A stretch of 57,963 nt of DNA from Oscillospiraceae bacterium (GTDB lineage: Bacteria > Bacillota > Clostridia > Oscillospirales > Oscillospiraceae): assembly GCA_017397565.1 (NCBI GenBank), contig JAFQIL010000017.1:1-57963 (forward strand), in the 5' to 3' direction. Made by a program: the position numbers and the translations under genes. The notes below the pieces were generated by a model. The model saw only the letters and a list, made by a program, of their open reading frames with translations. It did no database searches and had not been told where the DNA came from. This document shows, piece by piece, positions 17,923 through 26,339 of the stretch (positions are counted from its first letter, which is position 1; each line of letters opens with the position of its first letter).

Positions 17923-18592
17923 GTTTGACCTCCAAACGATATCCCACATTGCGGACAGTTTCGATCATTGCGCCGTAACTGCCCAGCTTCTGCCGCAGAG
18001 TGCGAATGTGCATATCCACCGTCCGGGTTTCCCCTACGAATTCTGCATTCCACACACTGGAAAGCAGCTGTTCTCTTGTAAAAGCAATCCCCGGCTGAGA
18101 AAGGAACAGATGTAGCAGTTCATATTCCTTGTAAGTCAGGACGATCCGTTCTCCATCCACAGTAACGGTATGTTCATCGGGGTTCAGCACAAGTCCGTCC
18201 AGTTTCAGCAAGTTGGAGGGTGATTTCGGCTTACACCGTCGAAGAACAGCCTTCACCCGGCTGACCATTTCCATAACGCCAAAGGGCTTGACCAAATAAT
18301 CGTCAGCCCCCAGGTCCAAGCTTTGGATCTTATCAAACTCCGTACCTTTGGCTGTGGCCATGATCACAGGAATATCCCGAAAATTTTCTGCCTGCTTCAT
18401 CATCTTCAGTAGCGTTACGCCGTCCTTGCCGGGAAGCATCACATCCAGCACAATGAGTTCCGGCTTCTCGGATTGCAGTGCATTCCAAAAACTGTCGCCA
18501 TCTTCAAAGCCTTTTGCTTCAAATCCGGTAGAAGTGAGGGCATATACTTCAATGTCACGGATGCTGGAATCGTCTTCTACACACCAAATCAT
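17912..18592 (-). CDS. phoP: PhoP/PhoB-like response regulator
   Basis: OmpR-family regulator of 226 residues: a receiver domain with the phosphorylated aspartate in LIVLDVMLPG (D51 region) and the conserved Lys in DDYLVKPFG, then a winged-helix DNA-binding domain (about 125-222, with the YKEYELLHLFL and RTVDMHIRTLRQKLG signatures). It would bind TTTACA-like repeats such as those upstream of the adjacent symporter. GAGGAGG precedes the ATG, and a 17-base-spaced promoter lies upstream. Cotranscribed with the kinase. Confidence 0.94.
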   Translation of the reverse strand: MIWCVEDDSSIRDIEVYALTSTGFEAKGFEDGDSFWNALQSEKPELIVLDVMLPGKDGVTLLKMMKQAENFRDIPVIMATAKGTEFDKIQSLDLGADDYLVKPFGVMEMVSRVKAVLRRCKPKSPSNLLKLDGLVLNPDEHTVTVDGERIVLTYKEYELLHLFLSQPGIAFTREQLLSSVWNAEFVGETRTVDMHIRTLRQKLGSYGAMIETVRNVGYRLEVKHDK

Positions 18593-18615
18593 AGCAACAC
18601 CTCCTCGTTTTTTAC

Positions 18616-18644
18616 ATAGTAACGATTTTTTAATGAAATTTCAA
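18616..18644 (-). promoter_or_regulatory. Promoter for phoPR
   Basis: Minus strand TTGAAA (18639-18644), 17 bases, TACTAT (18616-18621), about 25 bases before the phoP ATG. Confidence 0.55.
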
Positions 18645-18665
18645 GCATCACATTTGGAAATAAAA

Positions 18666-18705
18666 AACCGCCCTATACTGTGTCAAATCACAATATAGGG
18701 CGGTT
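18666..18705 (-). terminator. Strong terminator after the M13 peptidase gene
   Basis: A 12-bp GC-rich stem (18666-18677 with 18694-18705), extended by an inner CTGTG/CACA pairing, is followed on the minus strand by TTTTTTATTT. Confidence 0.85.
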
Positions 18706-18724
18706 AAAAATCAAGAATTGGTTT

Positions 18725-20617
18725 TTACCAAATAACTACTCTCTTGGAAGGTGCCAGGTACATACCGTCAGTCTTCTTCACGTTGAAAGCAGCATACCAC
18801 TCGGGGAAGTTTCTGGGGGGCATATTGGCCCGGAGATAGCAGGGGCCATGGACATCCACCTGCAGCAGCAGAGCCTGATATTCAGGCTTTGCCTTCTGAC
18901 ACCATACTCTTGCCCAGTTGGCAAAGTACTCTTCGAAGGAAACACCCTCGGTCTGAGACATAATATCCAGCGTTACAGCCATACCGCCGTTGTCGGCGAT
19001 GTTTTCGCTGACGGTAAACTTGCCGTTCACCGTGCCCCAGGGCAGCTCGATGCCATCAAACTGCTTGATCATGGCATTTACCTTCTTGTTGAACTTCCGC
19101 TCATCGGCCTTGGTCCACCAGTTGTTCAGGTTGCCCAGCTCATCACACTTGGCGCCGTTGGAGTCGAAGGCATGGGAGATCTCGTGACCGATGACGGCAC
19201 CGATACCGCCCAGATTCTCGCTTCTGGACTGATGGATGGAGTAGAAGGGAGCCTGCAGAATAGCGGCGGGGAAGGTAATGTCGTTGACAAAGGGATCGTA
19301 GCAGGCATTGACCATGTGTCCGGGCATTGCCCAGTGGGTGCGATCCACTTCCTTGCTCAGCTTGGAGAAGTTTTCCTCCATGCGGATCTTTCTCAAAGAA
19401 GCCACAATGTCAAACAGGGACTTACTCTTATCAAATACCAGCTTGTTGTAGATCTCCTCCACCCGGTCGGGATAAGCCAGCTTCAGTCCCATCTTGTTAA
19501 GCTTCAGAATAGCCTTTTCCTTGGTAGCCTGCTCCAGAATGTCGTTTTCCGCGATCCGCTTCTGATATGTGGCCACAATTTGCTTGACGATCTCGGTAAT
19601 GTCCTTCTTAGCCTCTTCGCCGAAGTATTTTTCGCCGTAGTACAGGCCTACAGGCTCACTGTACAAAGAGGATGCCATCTGGTAAGCAAACTTTTCTGCA
19701 GAAGAAACTGCGGCAATACCGGAGAGAGCTCTGCGGAAACCGCCGCCCAGATCCCGGAGTTCTTCGGAAAGCAGGGAGCAGCTGCCCATCAGGGTAGTCA
19801 CATAAGCCCAGTTCTTGTACATTTCAAAGGTATCCTCGTTGAAGATCTCTTTGAAATTCTTGAAATAGCGGGGTTCTGTCACAATGATCTCTTCGGGAAC
19901 AAAGCCAAAGATATCCTTCAGCAGCTTTTTCAGGTTCAGGGGCTTAACCATGCCGGCAACTCTTCCGGTCTTCATGGGGTTGTACATCTTGACGTACTCG
20001 GACCACTCTTCCTGACTCTTGGCATACTTTGCCACGAGCGCATCAAATGCCAGAGTGTCCTTCAGCAAAGCATCGCAGGCTTCCTCACTGTGGCCTGCCA
20101 TTTCCAGAATCTGCTTGGCAAAGCCACACCACAGATTCAGCAGCTGATCTTTTTGCTGTTCATTCTTGTAATAAGAAACATCAGGCAGGATCACAGACGC
20201 GCCCTGGATCATCACGCAGTGATGGGTGGTATCCTTCATATTGGCCTCTACCATGATGTTCAGGGGCATATCGATGCCCTTCAGGATCAGCTCCTTGGTG
20301 TGCAGGTTGAAGCTGCGCAGAGTACCCAGCTTCTTGAGGATCGCCAGGTTCTTCAGGGCAGGCTTGATGCCGTGCTTTTTCTTCCGCTTCACATCCTTGG
20401 CCAGCTTAAACAGGGTGCAGGCTCTCTCCAGATGCTCATTGGGATAAACAGCGTCAGCACACATGGTGTTAAATTCGCCGATCATCAGCTTTTCCACGTC
20501 GGTGCCCAGAGTAGCAAAGCCTCCAGCAACGGGCATATCCTCAGGAATTACCAATTCCTCCAGCTTTGCCTGATTGACGAAGGTATACAGGTCATCTTGA
20601 ATTCTGATTTTTTCCAT
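18725..20617 (-). CDS. pepO: M13-family zinc metallopeptidase (PepO-like)
   Basis: Neprilysin-family oligopeptidase of 630 residues. The zinc-binding motif HEISH is at 478-482 and the third ligand is in ENIADNGG (E538). The substrate-binding NAxY element is seen as NACYDP near 437. The large helical N-terminal domain that limits access to small peptides is present. No signal peptide or membrane anchor exists, so it acts in the cytoplasm on oligopeptides. The ATG at 20617 follows GAGGAG; a longer reading lacks a ribosome site. Monocistronic, with a consensus promoter on one side and a strong terminator on the other. Confidence 0.93.
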   Translation of the reverse strand: MEKIRIQDDLYTFVNQAKLEELVIPEDMPVAGGFATLGTDVEKLMIGEFNTMCADAVYPNEHLERACTLFKLAKDVKRKKKHGIKPALKNLAILKKLGTLRSFNLHTKELILKGIDMPLNIMVEANMKDTTHHCVMIQGASVILPDVSYYKNEQQKDQLLNLWCGFAKQILEMAGHSEEACDALLKDTLAFDALVAKYAKSQEEWSEYVKMYNPMKTGRVAGMVKPLNLKKLLKDIFGFVPEEIIVTEPRYFKNFKEIFNEDTFEMYKNWAYVTTLMGSCSLLSEELRDLGGGFRRALSGIAAVSSAEKFAYQMASSLYSEPVGLYYGEKYFGEEAKKDITEIVKQIVATYQKRIAENDILEQATKEKAILKLNKMGLKLAYPDRVEEIYNKLVFDKSKSLFDIVASLRKIRMEENFSKLSKEVDRTHWAMPGHMVNACYDPFVNDITFPAAILQAPFYSIHQSRSENLGGIGAVIGHEISHAFDSNGAKCDELGNLNNWWTKADERKFNKKVNAMIKQFDGIELPWGTVNGKFTVSENIADNGGMAVTLDIMSQTEGVSFEEYFANWARVWCQKAKPEYQALLLQVDVHGPCYLRANMPPRNFPEWYAAFNVKKTDGMYLAPSKRVVIW

Positions 20618-20662
20618 GATTATCTCCTCACATTCCATGTAATCTAGGTCATAAACAATATA

Positions 20663-20691
20663 TTTATACCACAGTAAATACAATTTGTCAA
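20663..20691 (-). promoter_or_regulatory. Promoter for the M13 peptidase
   Basis: Minus strand perfect TTGACA (20686-20691), 17 bases, TATAAA (20663-20668). Confidence 0.75.
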
Positions 20692-20710
20692 AATATACGC
20701 AATAAAATTC

Positions 20711-20739
20711 TTCCTATCCCCTGTTTTTTGTGATATAAT
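20711..20739 (+). promoter_or_regulatory. Promoter for the GTPase-NYN fusion gene
   Basis: Perfect TATAAT (20734-20739) with a TG extension upstream and only a weak -35 (TTCCTA, 20711-20716). The predicted transcript start, near 20746, leaves a leader of only about 15 bases before the first possible start codon. Confidence 0.55.
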
Positions 20740-20760
20740 GCCTGTAATTGCGTAAGAAAG

Positions 20761-23307
20761 TTGGTGTCTGCCTTGGGTGAGCAACCAAAAAAGTCTTATA
20801 TTTGCGTCGGGCTGCTGGCCCATGTTGACGCGGGAAAAACGACGCTGTCCGAAGCACTGCTCTATTGCAGCGGCAGCCGCCGGACCTTGGGGCGGGTAGA
20901 TCATGGAGATGCCTATTTGGATACCCACGCATTGGAGCGGCAGCGGGGCATTACCATCTTCTCCAAGCAGGCCCTTTTGTCCACCGAGAATTTGGACATC
21001 ACCCTGCTGGACACCCCGGGGCATGTGGATTTTTCCGCAGAAGCCGAACGGATCATGCCTGTTTTGGACTGTGCCATTTTGGTCATCAGCGGCACGGACG
21101 GTGTCCAGGCCCACACACTGACGCTGTGGCAGCTTTTGCAGCGGTATGAGATCCCCGTTTTTTTATTTATCAACAAAATGGACCTGCCGGGTGCTGATCG
21201 GGACCAGATTTTGCGGCAGCTGCAGTCGCAATTAAGCACCGGCTGCATCGATTTTGGGCAGGAATTGTCCCAAATTGAAGAAAATTGCGCTATGTGCGAC
21301 GAAGCGCTTTTGGAAAACTACTTAGAAACCGGTACTGTTACTACCGGCAACATCCGGGGTTTGATTCAGCAGCGCAAAGTATTCCCCTGCTGCTTTGGCT
21401 CTGCCCTGCAGTTGACCGGAGTAGAAGATTTTTTGGCAACACTAAACCAGTATGCCCCCTACCCCCAGGTTTCCCCCAGGTTCGGGGCCCGGGTTTACAA
21501 AATCTCCCGGGATCCCCAGGGTAATCGGCTCACCTGGCTGAAGGTCACAGGGGGCAGTCTGGAGGTCCGGTCTTTGCTGTGTTATGTAAACCAAAAGGGT
21601 GATGCTTTGGAAGAAAAACCTCTGCAGCTGCGGCGGTACTCCGGAGAGAAATTCACCCCGGTACAAACCGCGCTGCCCGGTCAGACTGTAGCTGTTACCG
21701 GTCTGACCGCCACCTATGCCGGGCAAGGTCTTGGGGTCGCCCTGGGGGCTGCTGCGCCGGTTTTAGAACCCGTAATGACCTACCGGGTGAGTCTTCCCCA
21801 GGGGAAAGACCCCCTCACCGTACTGCCCAAGCTGCGACTGCTGGAAGAGGAAGATCCTCAGCTGCACATTTTATGGGAAGGCGGTCAGATCCATGTACAG
21901 ATCATGGGCAAGGTACAGCTGGAGGTGTTCCAAAGCCTTGTCAAAGAAAGGTTTGATTTAGAGATCACCTTATTAGATCAGCGGATCTTCTACAAGGAGA
22001 CCATATCCGATACTGTGGAGGGTGTTGGGCATTTTGAGCCACTGCGCCACTATGCGGAGGTCCATGTGCTTCTGGAGCCTCTGCCCCAGGGCAGAGGTTT
22101 GGTATTTGATACGGTATGTCCTACGGATGTACTGGACCTTGTGTATCAAAAGCTGATCCTCTCTCACATGTCGGAAAAGGTCCACCGGGGCGTTCTGACC
22201 GGTGCGCCCATTACCGATATGAAGATCACGCTTTTGGTGGGTAAGGCTCACTTAAAGCACACCGAGGGCGGCGATATGCGGCAGGCTACCTACCGGGCGA
22301 TCCGGCAGGGGCTGATGCAGGCAAAATCCGTTCTGTTAGAGCCCTGGTATCGGTTTATCCTCACCGTGCCTACAGAAAATGTGGGTCGCGCCATTACGGA
22401 TATTCGCGGTATGGGAGGAGATTTTGAGTCTCCGGAGCCTACAGGCGGTTTTTCCGTACTGAAAGGCACTGTTCCGGCATCGGAGCTGGGAGATTATGCC
22501 CAACAGGTGGCGGCCTACACCCAGGGACGGGGACGGTTACAGATCGCCATGGACGGCTACGCCCCCTGCCACAACACGGAAGCGGTACTGGAAGATATCG
22601 GATATGACCCGGAAGCAGACCTGGAAAATACACCGGATTCGGTGTTTTGCGCCCACGGCGCCGGCTTCCATGTGAAGTGGGATCAGGTAAAAGAATATAT
22701 GCACCTGGAAAGCGGTCTTCCTGCCAAGCCAAAGCCTCAGCTGATCACCCGGAATCTGCAGCTGGAGGACAAGGAGCTGGAAGCCATTATGCTCCGGGAA
22801 TTTGGCCCTCAGAAGACCCGACTTTACCACGCCCCGGAAAATCGCCCGGCGGCGGAAACCCTCACCATACGCCCACCCCGGCAGCAATATCTTATCGTAG
22901 ACGGCTACAACATCATTTTTGCCTGGGATGAGCTGGCCAAGATCGCCAAAGAGGACCTGGATGCCGCCCGGCGGTTACTGTGTGACCGGCTTAGCAGCTA
23001 CGCAGGCTTCAAAAAATGCAGGGTGGTTTTGGTGTTTGACGGCTACAAGGTCAAAGGAAATCCCGGAGAAAAAGTGCAGTTTCACAACATTCAGGTGGTT
23101 TACACCAAGGAAAATGAGACCGGCGACGCCTACATTGAGGCTCTGGTTCATGAGATTGGCAGTAACTACAACATTCGGGTGGCCACCTCTGACGGCTTGG
23201 TACAGCTGAGCTCTTTGCGCTCCGGTGTGCTGCGGATGTCTGCCCGGGAATTACAGCAGGAGCTACAGGATGCTCAAAAAGAAATGCAAGAACATTTTCA
23301 AAAATAA
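20761..23307 (+). CDS. TetM/EF-G-like translational GTPase fused to a YacP/Rae1-like NYN nuclease domain
   Basis: An 848-residue two-part protein. Residues 12 to about 640 are a ribosomal-protection-type GTPase: P-loop AHVDAGKT (20-27), RGITI (62-66), DTPGH (84-88), NKMD (139-142), then EF-G-like domains II-V, ending in the subfamily motif HGAGFHVKW. Residues 708-845 are an NYN/PIN domain with its acidic set intact: D714 (IVDGYN), D760 (VFDGYK), E786 and D789 (TKENETGDAYIE), D811 (ATSDG). In Bacillus the stand-alone homologue Rae1 cuts mRNA in the ribosomal A site, so a fused factor could bind stalled or drug-bound ribosomes and cleave. That is inference; resistance to tetracycline is not shown. 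Start codons are TTG 20761 or GTG 20764 with only a weak AAGAAAG ahead. The last 38 bases overlap the next gene. Confidence 0.92.
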   Translation: MVSALGEQPKKSYICVGLLAHVDAGKTTLSEALLYCSGSRRTLGRVDHGDAYLDTHALERQRGITIFSKQALLSTENLDITLLDTPGHVDFSAEAERIMPVLDCAILVISGTDGVQAHTLTLWQLLQRYEIPVFLFINKMDLPGADRDQILRQLQSQLSTGCIDFGQELSQIEENCAMCDEALLENYLETGTVTTGNIRGLIQQRKVFPCCFGSALQLTGVEDFLATLNQYAPYPQVSPRFGARVYKISRDPQGNRLTWLKVTGGSLEVRSLLCYVNQKGDALEEKPLQLRRYSGEKFTPVQTALPGQTVAVTGLTATYAGQGLGVALGAAAPVLEPVMTYRVSLPQGKDPLTVLPKLRLLEEEDPQLHILWEGGQIHVQIMGKVQLEVFQSLVKERFDLEITLLDQRIFYKETISDTVEGVGHFEPLRHYAEVHVLLEPLPQGRGLVFDTVCPTDVLDLVYQKLILSHMSEKVHRGVLTGAPITDMKITLLVGKAHLKHTEGGDMRQATYRAIRQGLMQAKSVLLEPWYRFILTVPTENVGRAITDIRGMGGDFESPEPTGGFSVLKGTVPASELGDYAQQVAAYTQGRGRLQIAMDGYAPCHNTEAVLEDIGYDPEADLENTPDSVFCAHGAGFHVKWDQVKEYMHLESGLPAKPKPQLITRNLQLEDKELEAIMLREFGPQKTRLYHAPENRPAAETLTIRPPRQQYLIVDGYNIIFAWDELAKIAKEDLDAARRLLCDRLSSYAGFKKCRVVLVFDGYKVKGNPGEKVQFHNIQVVYTKENETGDAYIEALVHEIGSNYNIRVATSDGLVQLSSLRSGVLRMSARELQQELQDAQKEMQEHFQK

Positions 23308-23563
23308 CTTGGATTTGGATCACTATCTGCACAGCGCATTGACCATTGTTGTTGATTTGGAATTTGTGCGTATGATCATTGACACCACCCCCGCCAACAT
23401 TTTGGAGGTTTTGACGGTGGCTATCACCCGTCACGTCATTCTCTCCCACGATGATCCCTGGAGCAATATCGCCTGCACCGCCTGTGTGGCCGGTCTGTTT
23501 GCCATCCGCCGTTTCCTGGTTCGCCGGAACGAGCTGAAGGAAGAAATGGTGGAAATCGAGTAA
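23270..23563 (+). CDS. Small membrane protein, PsiE-like
   Basis: A 97-residue protein with about two to three hydrophobic segments and charged ends; the central ILEVLTVAITRHVIL and FAIRRFLVRR stretches resemble the PsiE (phosphate-starvation-inducible) family, a weak assignment. CAGGAG within the upstream coding region precedes the ATG at 23270 by seven bases, so translation is coupled to the GTPase-NYN fusion through a 38-base overlap. A strong terminator follows. Confidence 0.78.
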   Translation: MLKKKCKNIFKNNLDLDHYLHSALTIVVDLEFVRMIIDTTPANILEVLTVAITRHVILSHDDPWSNIACTACVAGLFAIRRFLVRRNELKEEMVEIE

Positions 23564-23579
23564 GCGATACATACAATTA

Positions 23580-23615
23580 CCGCCCGGAACAAAACGGTTC
23601 CGGGCGGGTTTTGTT
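23580..23615 (+). terminator. Rho-independent terminator after the fusion operon
   Basis: An 11-bp GC-rich stem (23580-23590 with 23597-23607) and a GTTTTGTT tail. Confidence 0.85.
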
Positions 23616-23648
23616 AGGTTGACTGCTCAATAAATTGCCATTTCTCGG

Positions 23649-23787
23649 GCAGGCTGCGCCTGCTAATGAATAATGAATAATGAATAATGAAGGAGTCGCC
23701 TTCGGCGACATATTTAAAATCATTTCCGAAGGAAATACCGCAATTATTCATTATTCATTATCAATTATTCATTCGTGCGTCAGCACG
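23649..23787. repeat. Palindromic AATGAATAAT repeat element
   Basis: An intergenic element of about 139 bases. Three tandem AATGAATAAT-like units on the left (from 23664) are mirrored by ATTCATTATTCATT units on the right (to 23773). Between them are two perfect small hairpins, GTCGCCTTCGGCGAC at 23695-23709 and ATTTCCGAAGGAAAT at 23722-23736. GC-rich mini-hairpins bound the whole (23649-23663 and 23774-23787). It has no coding capacity and looks like a miniature mobile or REP-like element. It fills most of the gap between the convergent fusion operon and thrB. Confidence 0.7.
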
Positions 23788-23809
23788 ATAAACGGGAATT
23801 GGCATACAA

Positions 23810-23841
23810 AAAATGCAGACCGGAAGACTGGTCTGCATTTT
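23810..23841 (-). terminator. Terminator after thrB
   Basis: A 12-bp stem (23810-23821 with 23830-23841) followed on the minus strand by TTTTTTG. Confidence 0.85.
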
Positions 23842-23846
23842 CATGT

Positions 23847-24737
23847 TTATTCCTGAGAAATGACTCTTGCGCCCTGGAATTCCACATGGAGGGGAAGCAT
23901 CTGCCAGTTGGCTTCTGTGATATCATGGATCTTCCTGGCAAGCTTCTCTTCCAGACCGGGATTGCGGGTGATGCACAGCAGCGTCGGGCCTGCGCCACTG
24001 AGGCAGAAAGCCGCGCCGGTGGTACGAATCAGGCTTTCGATCTTATCATAATCGGAGATCATCTTCTTCCGGTAGGGCTGGTGGATCCGGTCCTGCATGG
24101 CGTTTCGCAGCAGCTTCTCATCACCCAGCTCCAAAGCCTTCAGCACCAGCGCGCCATGGGCAATGTTATAGACCGCGTCTGCCCGGTCATACTCTGTAGG
24201 CAATGCCTGACGGGCAACGGTGGTGGGCAGCGTGAAGTCCGGCACCAGCGCCAAAAACTCCCAATCGGGATGCAGCGGGAAATTGACGCACACCGGCAGG
24301 CCGTTATCTACCATAGAAGCCGTCAAACCGCCGTAGAAGGCCGGAGCTAAGTTATCCGGGTGACCTTCCATGGCATTGGTGATATTGAGAAGCCCCTGGG
24401 TACTAAGCTTATTGCCCCGGAGCACATTGGCACCCATCGCGCCGGCTACCAAGAGCGCTGCAGAAGAACCCAAGCCCCGGCAAACGGGAATTTGGGAATC
24501 GATATGGATCTTGATGCCACGCAGTTCCTCGCTCATGGTAGCTAATGCCGCGCAGTAAGACACATAGGCCAAATTATCCGGGCCGGTAAATTCCTCGTCG
24601 CAGCCGGTGATTTCCAGGCCTTCCTCGGTTTCCTCAAAGGTTACATCGGTATAAAGGCTCAGGGCACAGCCAAAGGCATCAAATCCGGGGCCTAAGTTTG
24701 CTGTGGTTGCGGGCACGCGGATGGTAACACGTTTCAT
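23847..24737 (-). CDS. thrB: Homoserine kinase
   Basis: GHMP-family kinase (296 residues) that phosphorylates L-homoserine, the step before threonine synthase. Signatures: the N-terminal VPATTANLGPGFDAFG, the ATP-binding GLGSSAALL loop (about residue 89), EGHPDNLAPAFYGGL, and the C-terminal LSGAGPTLL. AAGGAG precedes the ATG. It lies 12 bases after thrC and is cotranscribed with it. Confidence 0.97.
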   Translation of the reverse strand: MKRVTIRVPATTANLGPGFDAFGCALSLYTDVTFEETEEGLEITGCDEEFTGPDNLAYVSYCAALATMSEELRGIKIHIDSQIPVCRGLGSSAALLVAGAMGANVLRGNKLSTQGLLNITNAMEGHPDNLAPAFYGGLTASMVDNGLPVCVNFPLHPDWEFLALVPDFTLPTTVARQALPTEYDRADAVYNIAHGALVLKALELGDEKLLRNAMQDRIHQPYRKKMISDYDKIESLIRTTGAAFCLSGAGPTLLCITRNPGLEEKLARKIHDITEANWQMLPLHVEFQGARVISQE

Positions 24738-24749
24738 ACAGTTCTCTCC

Positions 24750-26195
24750 TTACAACATCAAAACAAAGTCAAGCATTTCTTCCTTAGCGATCACTTTGGT
24801 ATGGCGCTCCGGTTTTTGGCGCAGACCGGCAAGGTTTTCCGGGATCTTCACGCCGGTGATGGATTCCAGTCGCTCCATTTGGGTGAATTCATCGCCGGCA
24901 GTATCGCCGCCGATGGCGCTCAGCACCGCCGCCGGGAATTTATAAGGCGATGCGGTGGAAAGCACCACCATGGGTGTTTTGTCGCCGGTTTGGTTTACAT
25001 AATCTTCCGCAGCTGCCCAGCCCGCAGCGGTATGGGTATCACAAAGGTAGCGGTGCTTCTCCCACACACGGCAGATAGCGGCAGCCGCTCCGGCGTCGTC
25101 ACAGCACCCTGCCCAAAACTGACTTTGGATTTGGGAAAGTAAGCTCTCCGGCACGGTATATGCGCCTTCCCGGTTCAGCTTGTCCATCAGCTCTGCTACC
25201 AAAGCGGTGTCGCCGGACATCAGGTACAGAAGCCGCTCCAAATTGCTGGACACCAAAATATCCATAGACGGAGAAGCGGTCTTATACAAAGGGCGCCGAC
25301 GGTCATAAGTACCGGTACGGATAAAGTCTGTCAGCACATTATTGGCATTGGAAGCACAGATCAGCTTCCCTACCGGCAGACCCAGCAGCTTTGCCAGATA
25401 GCCCGCCAAAATATCACCGAAATTACCGGTGGGCACCGAGAAATTCACCGGGTCACCCAATTGAATTCTGTTTCTGCTGAGAAGATCCTGATAGGCCTTG
25501 AAATAGTATGTGATCTGGGGCACAAGGCGACCGATATTGATGGAGTTGGCAGAAGAAAGGGCAAAAGGCATTTCTTTGTCCCGACAGGCGGCAAAGATGT
25601 TTTTAACTCCGGTTTGGGCATCGTCAAAATTACCCCGGACAGCGCAGACTGTTACATTCTTGCCTTCCTGGCTCACCATTTGTCGGCGCTGCACCTGAGA
25701 CACACCGCCGTCGGGGTAAAACACGCAGATGCGGATCCCGGGAACATCCTGAAAGCCCACCAAGGCCGCCTTGCCGGTATCGCCGGAGGTGGCGGTGAGA
25801 ATGAGGATATCCTCTTCCATCCCCTTTTGGGTCTTGGCCGCAGTCATCAGCTGGGGCAGCATGGAAAGAGCCACATCCTTAAAGGCGGAAGTCGGGCCAC
25901 GAAACAGCTCAAGCACCGTAAAATCTCCCACCGGTACAGTTGGGGTCAACTCCTCGGTTTCAAACTTACCGGTATAGGCTTTATCTACCAAAATATCCAT
26001 TTGCGGTATATCCGGCAGGAAGACAGACAGAATCTTTTCCGCCATTTTTTTCGTATCATAAGTCAGGCATGTCTTCCAGTCAAAGGCCGGAATTTCCACC
26101 GGCAAAAACAGGCCGCCGTCCTGGGCAAGGCCCTGTAAGACCGCCGCGGCACTGTCCAGCCGGTCACTGCCGCCACGGGTAGAATGATATTGCAT
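24750..26195 (-). CDS. thrC: Threonine synthase
   Basis: PLP-dependent enzyme (481 residues) that converts O-phosphohomoserine to threonine. It begins with YHSTRGG and the long-form family layout. The PLP lysine lies in FRGPTSAFKDVAL (about residue 110), followed by the phosphate-binding ATSGDTGKAAL. GGGAGGG precedes the ATG by seven bases. First gene of the leftward thrC-thrB unit, divergent from hom-lysC-asd. Confidence 0.97.
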   Translation of the reverse strand: MQYHSTRGGSDRLDSAAAVLQGLAQDGGLFLPVEIPAFDWKTCLTYDTKKMAEKILSVFLPDIPQMDILVDKAYTGKFETEELTPTVPVGDFTVLELFRGPTSAFKDVALSMLPQLMTAAKTQKGMEEDILILTATSGDTGKAALVGFQDVPGIRICVFYPDGGVSQVQRRQMVSQEGKNVTVCAVRGNFDDAQTGVKNIFAACRDKEMPFALSSANSINIGRLVPQITYYFKAYQDLLSRNRIQLGDPVNFSVPTGNFGDILAGYLAKLLGLPVGKLICASNANNVLTDFIRTGTYDRRRPLYKTASPSMDILVSSNLERLLYLMSGDTALVAELMDKLNREGAYTVPESLLSQIQSQFWAGCCDDAGAAAAICRVWEKHRYLCDTHTAAGWAAAEDYVNQTGDKTPMVVLSTASPYKFPAAVLSAIGGDTAGDEFTQMERLESITGVKIPENLAGLRQKPERHTKVIAKEEMLDFVLML

Positions 26196-26266
26196 AAGAA
26201 AACCCTCCCGGAAAAAACTGTTTCTTCGCTACCTGCACAAAAGAGAAAACTTTTTGCAGAAAAAGC

Positions 26267-26295
26267 TTGGTTTTTGATTGGGTATATGATATACT
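26267..26295 (+). promoter_or_regulatory. Promoter for hom-lysC-asd
   Basis: TTGGTT (26267-26272), 17 bases, TATACT (26290-26295). It overlaps the opposing thrCB promoter. Confidence 0.5.
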
Positions 26296-26314
26296 GTATC
26301 AATAAAAAAAGCAA
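26286..26314 (-). promoter_or_regulatory. Promoter for thrC-thrB
   Basis: Minus strand TTGCTT (26309-26314), 17 bases, TATCAT (26286-26291). Its -10 shares bases with the -10 of the hom promoter, so both cannot be occupied at once. Confidence 0.45.
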
Positions 26315-26339
26315 GTGTTTTTCTGAGGAAAACACTTGC
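26303..26339 (-). terminator. Hairpin in the hom leader, terminator-like on the opposite strand
   Basis: An 11-bp perfect stem (26311-26321 with 26329-26339, GCAAGTGTTTT arm). Read leftward it is followed by seven Ts, so it is a complete intrinsic terminator for any antisense transcript from hom toward thrC. Read rightward it is a stable hairpin in the hom 5' leader with no T run. Confidence 0.6.

Noticed and set aside
18680-20647. A 655-codon open frame antisense to the M13 peptidase
   Set aside because: The peptidase strand has HEISH and ENIADNGG motifs, a promoter and a terminator. The antisense frame runs through both the terminator and the promoter of that gene.
20761-23307. Calling the GTPase-NYN gene a tetracycline-resistance determinant
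   Set aside because: Similarity to TetM-type proteins is clear, but the NYN fusion, short leader and chromosomal setting do not show drug protection.
23664-23773. CRISPR array at the AATGAATAAT units
   Set aside because: The units are contiguous without unique spacers and are mirrored as a palindrome; no cas gene is nearby.
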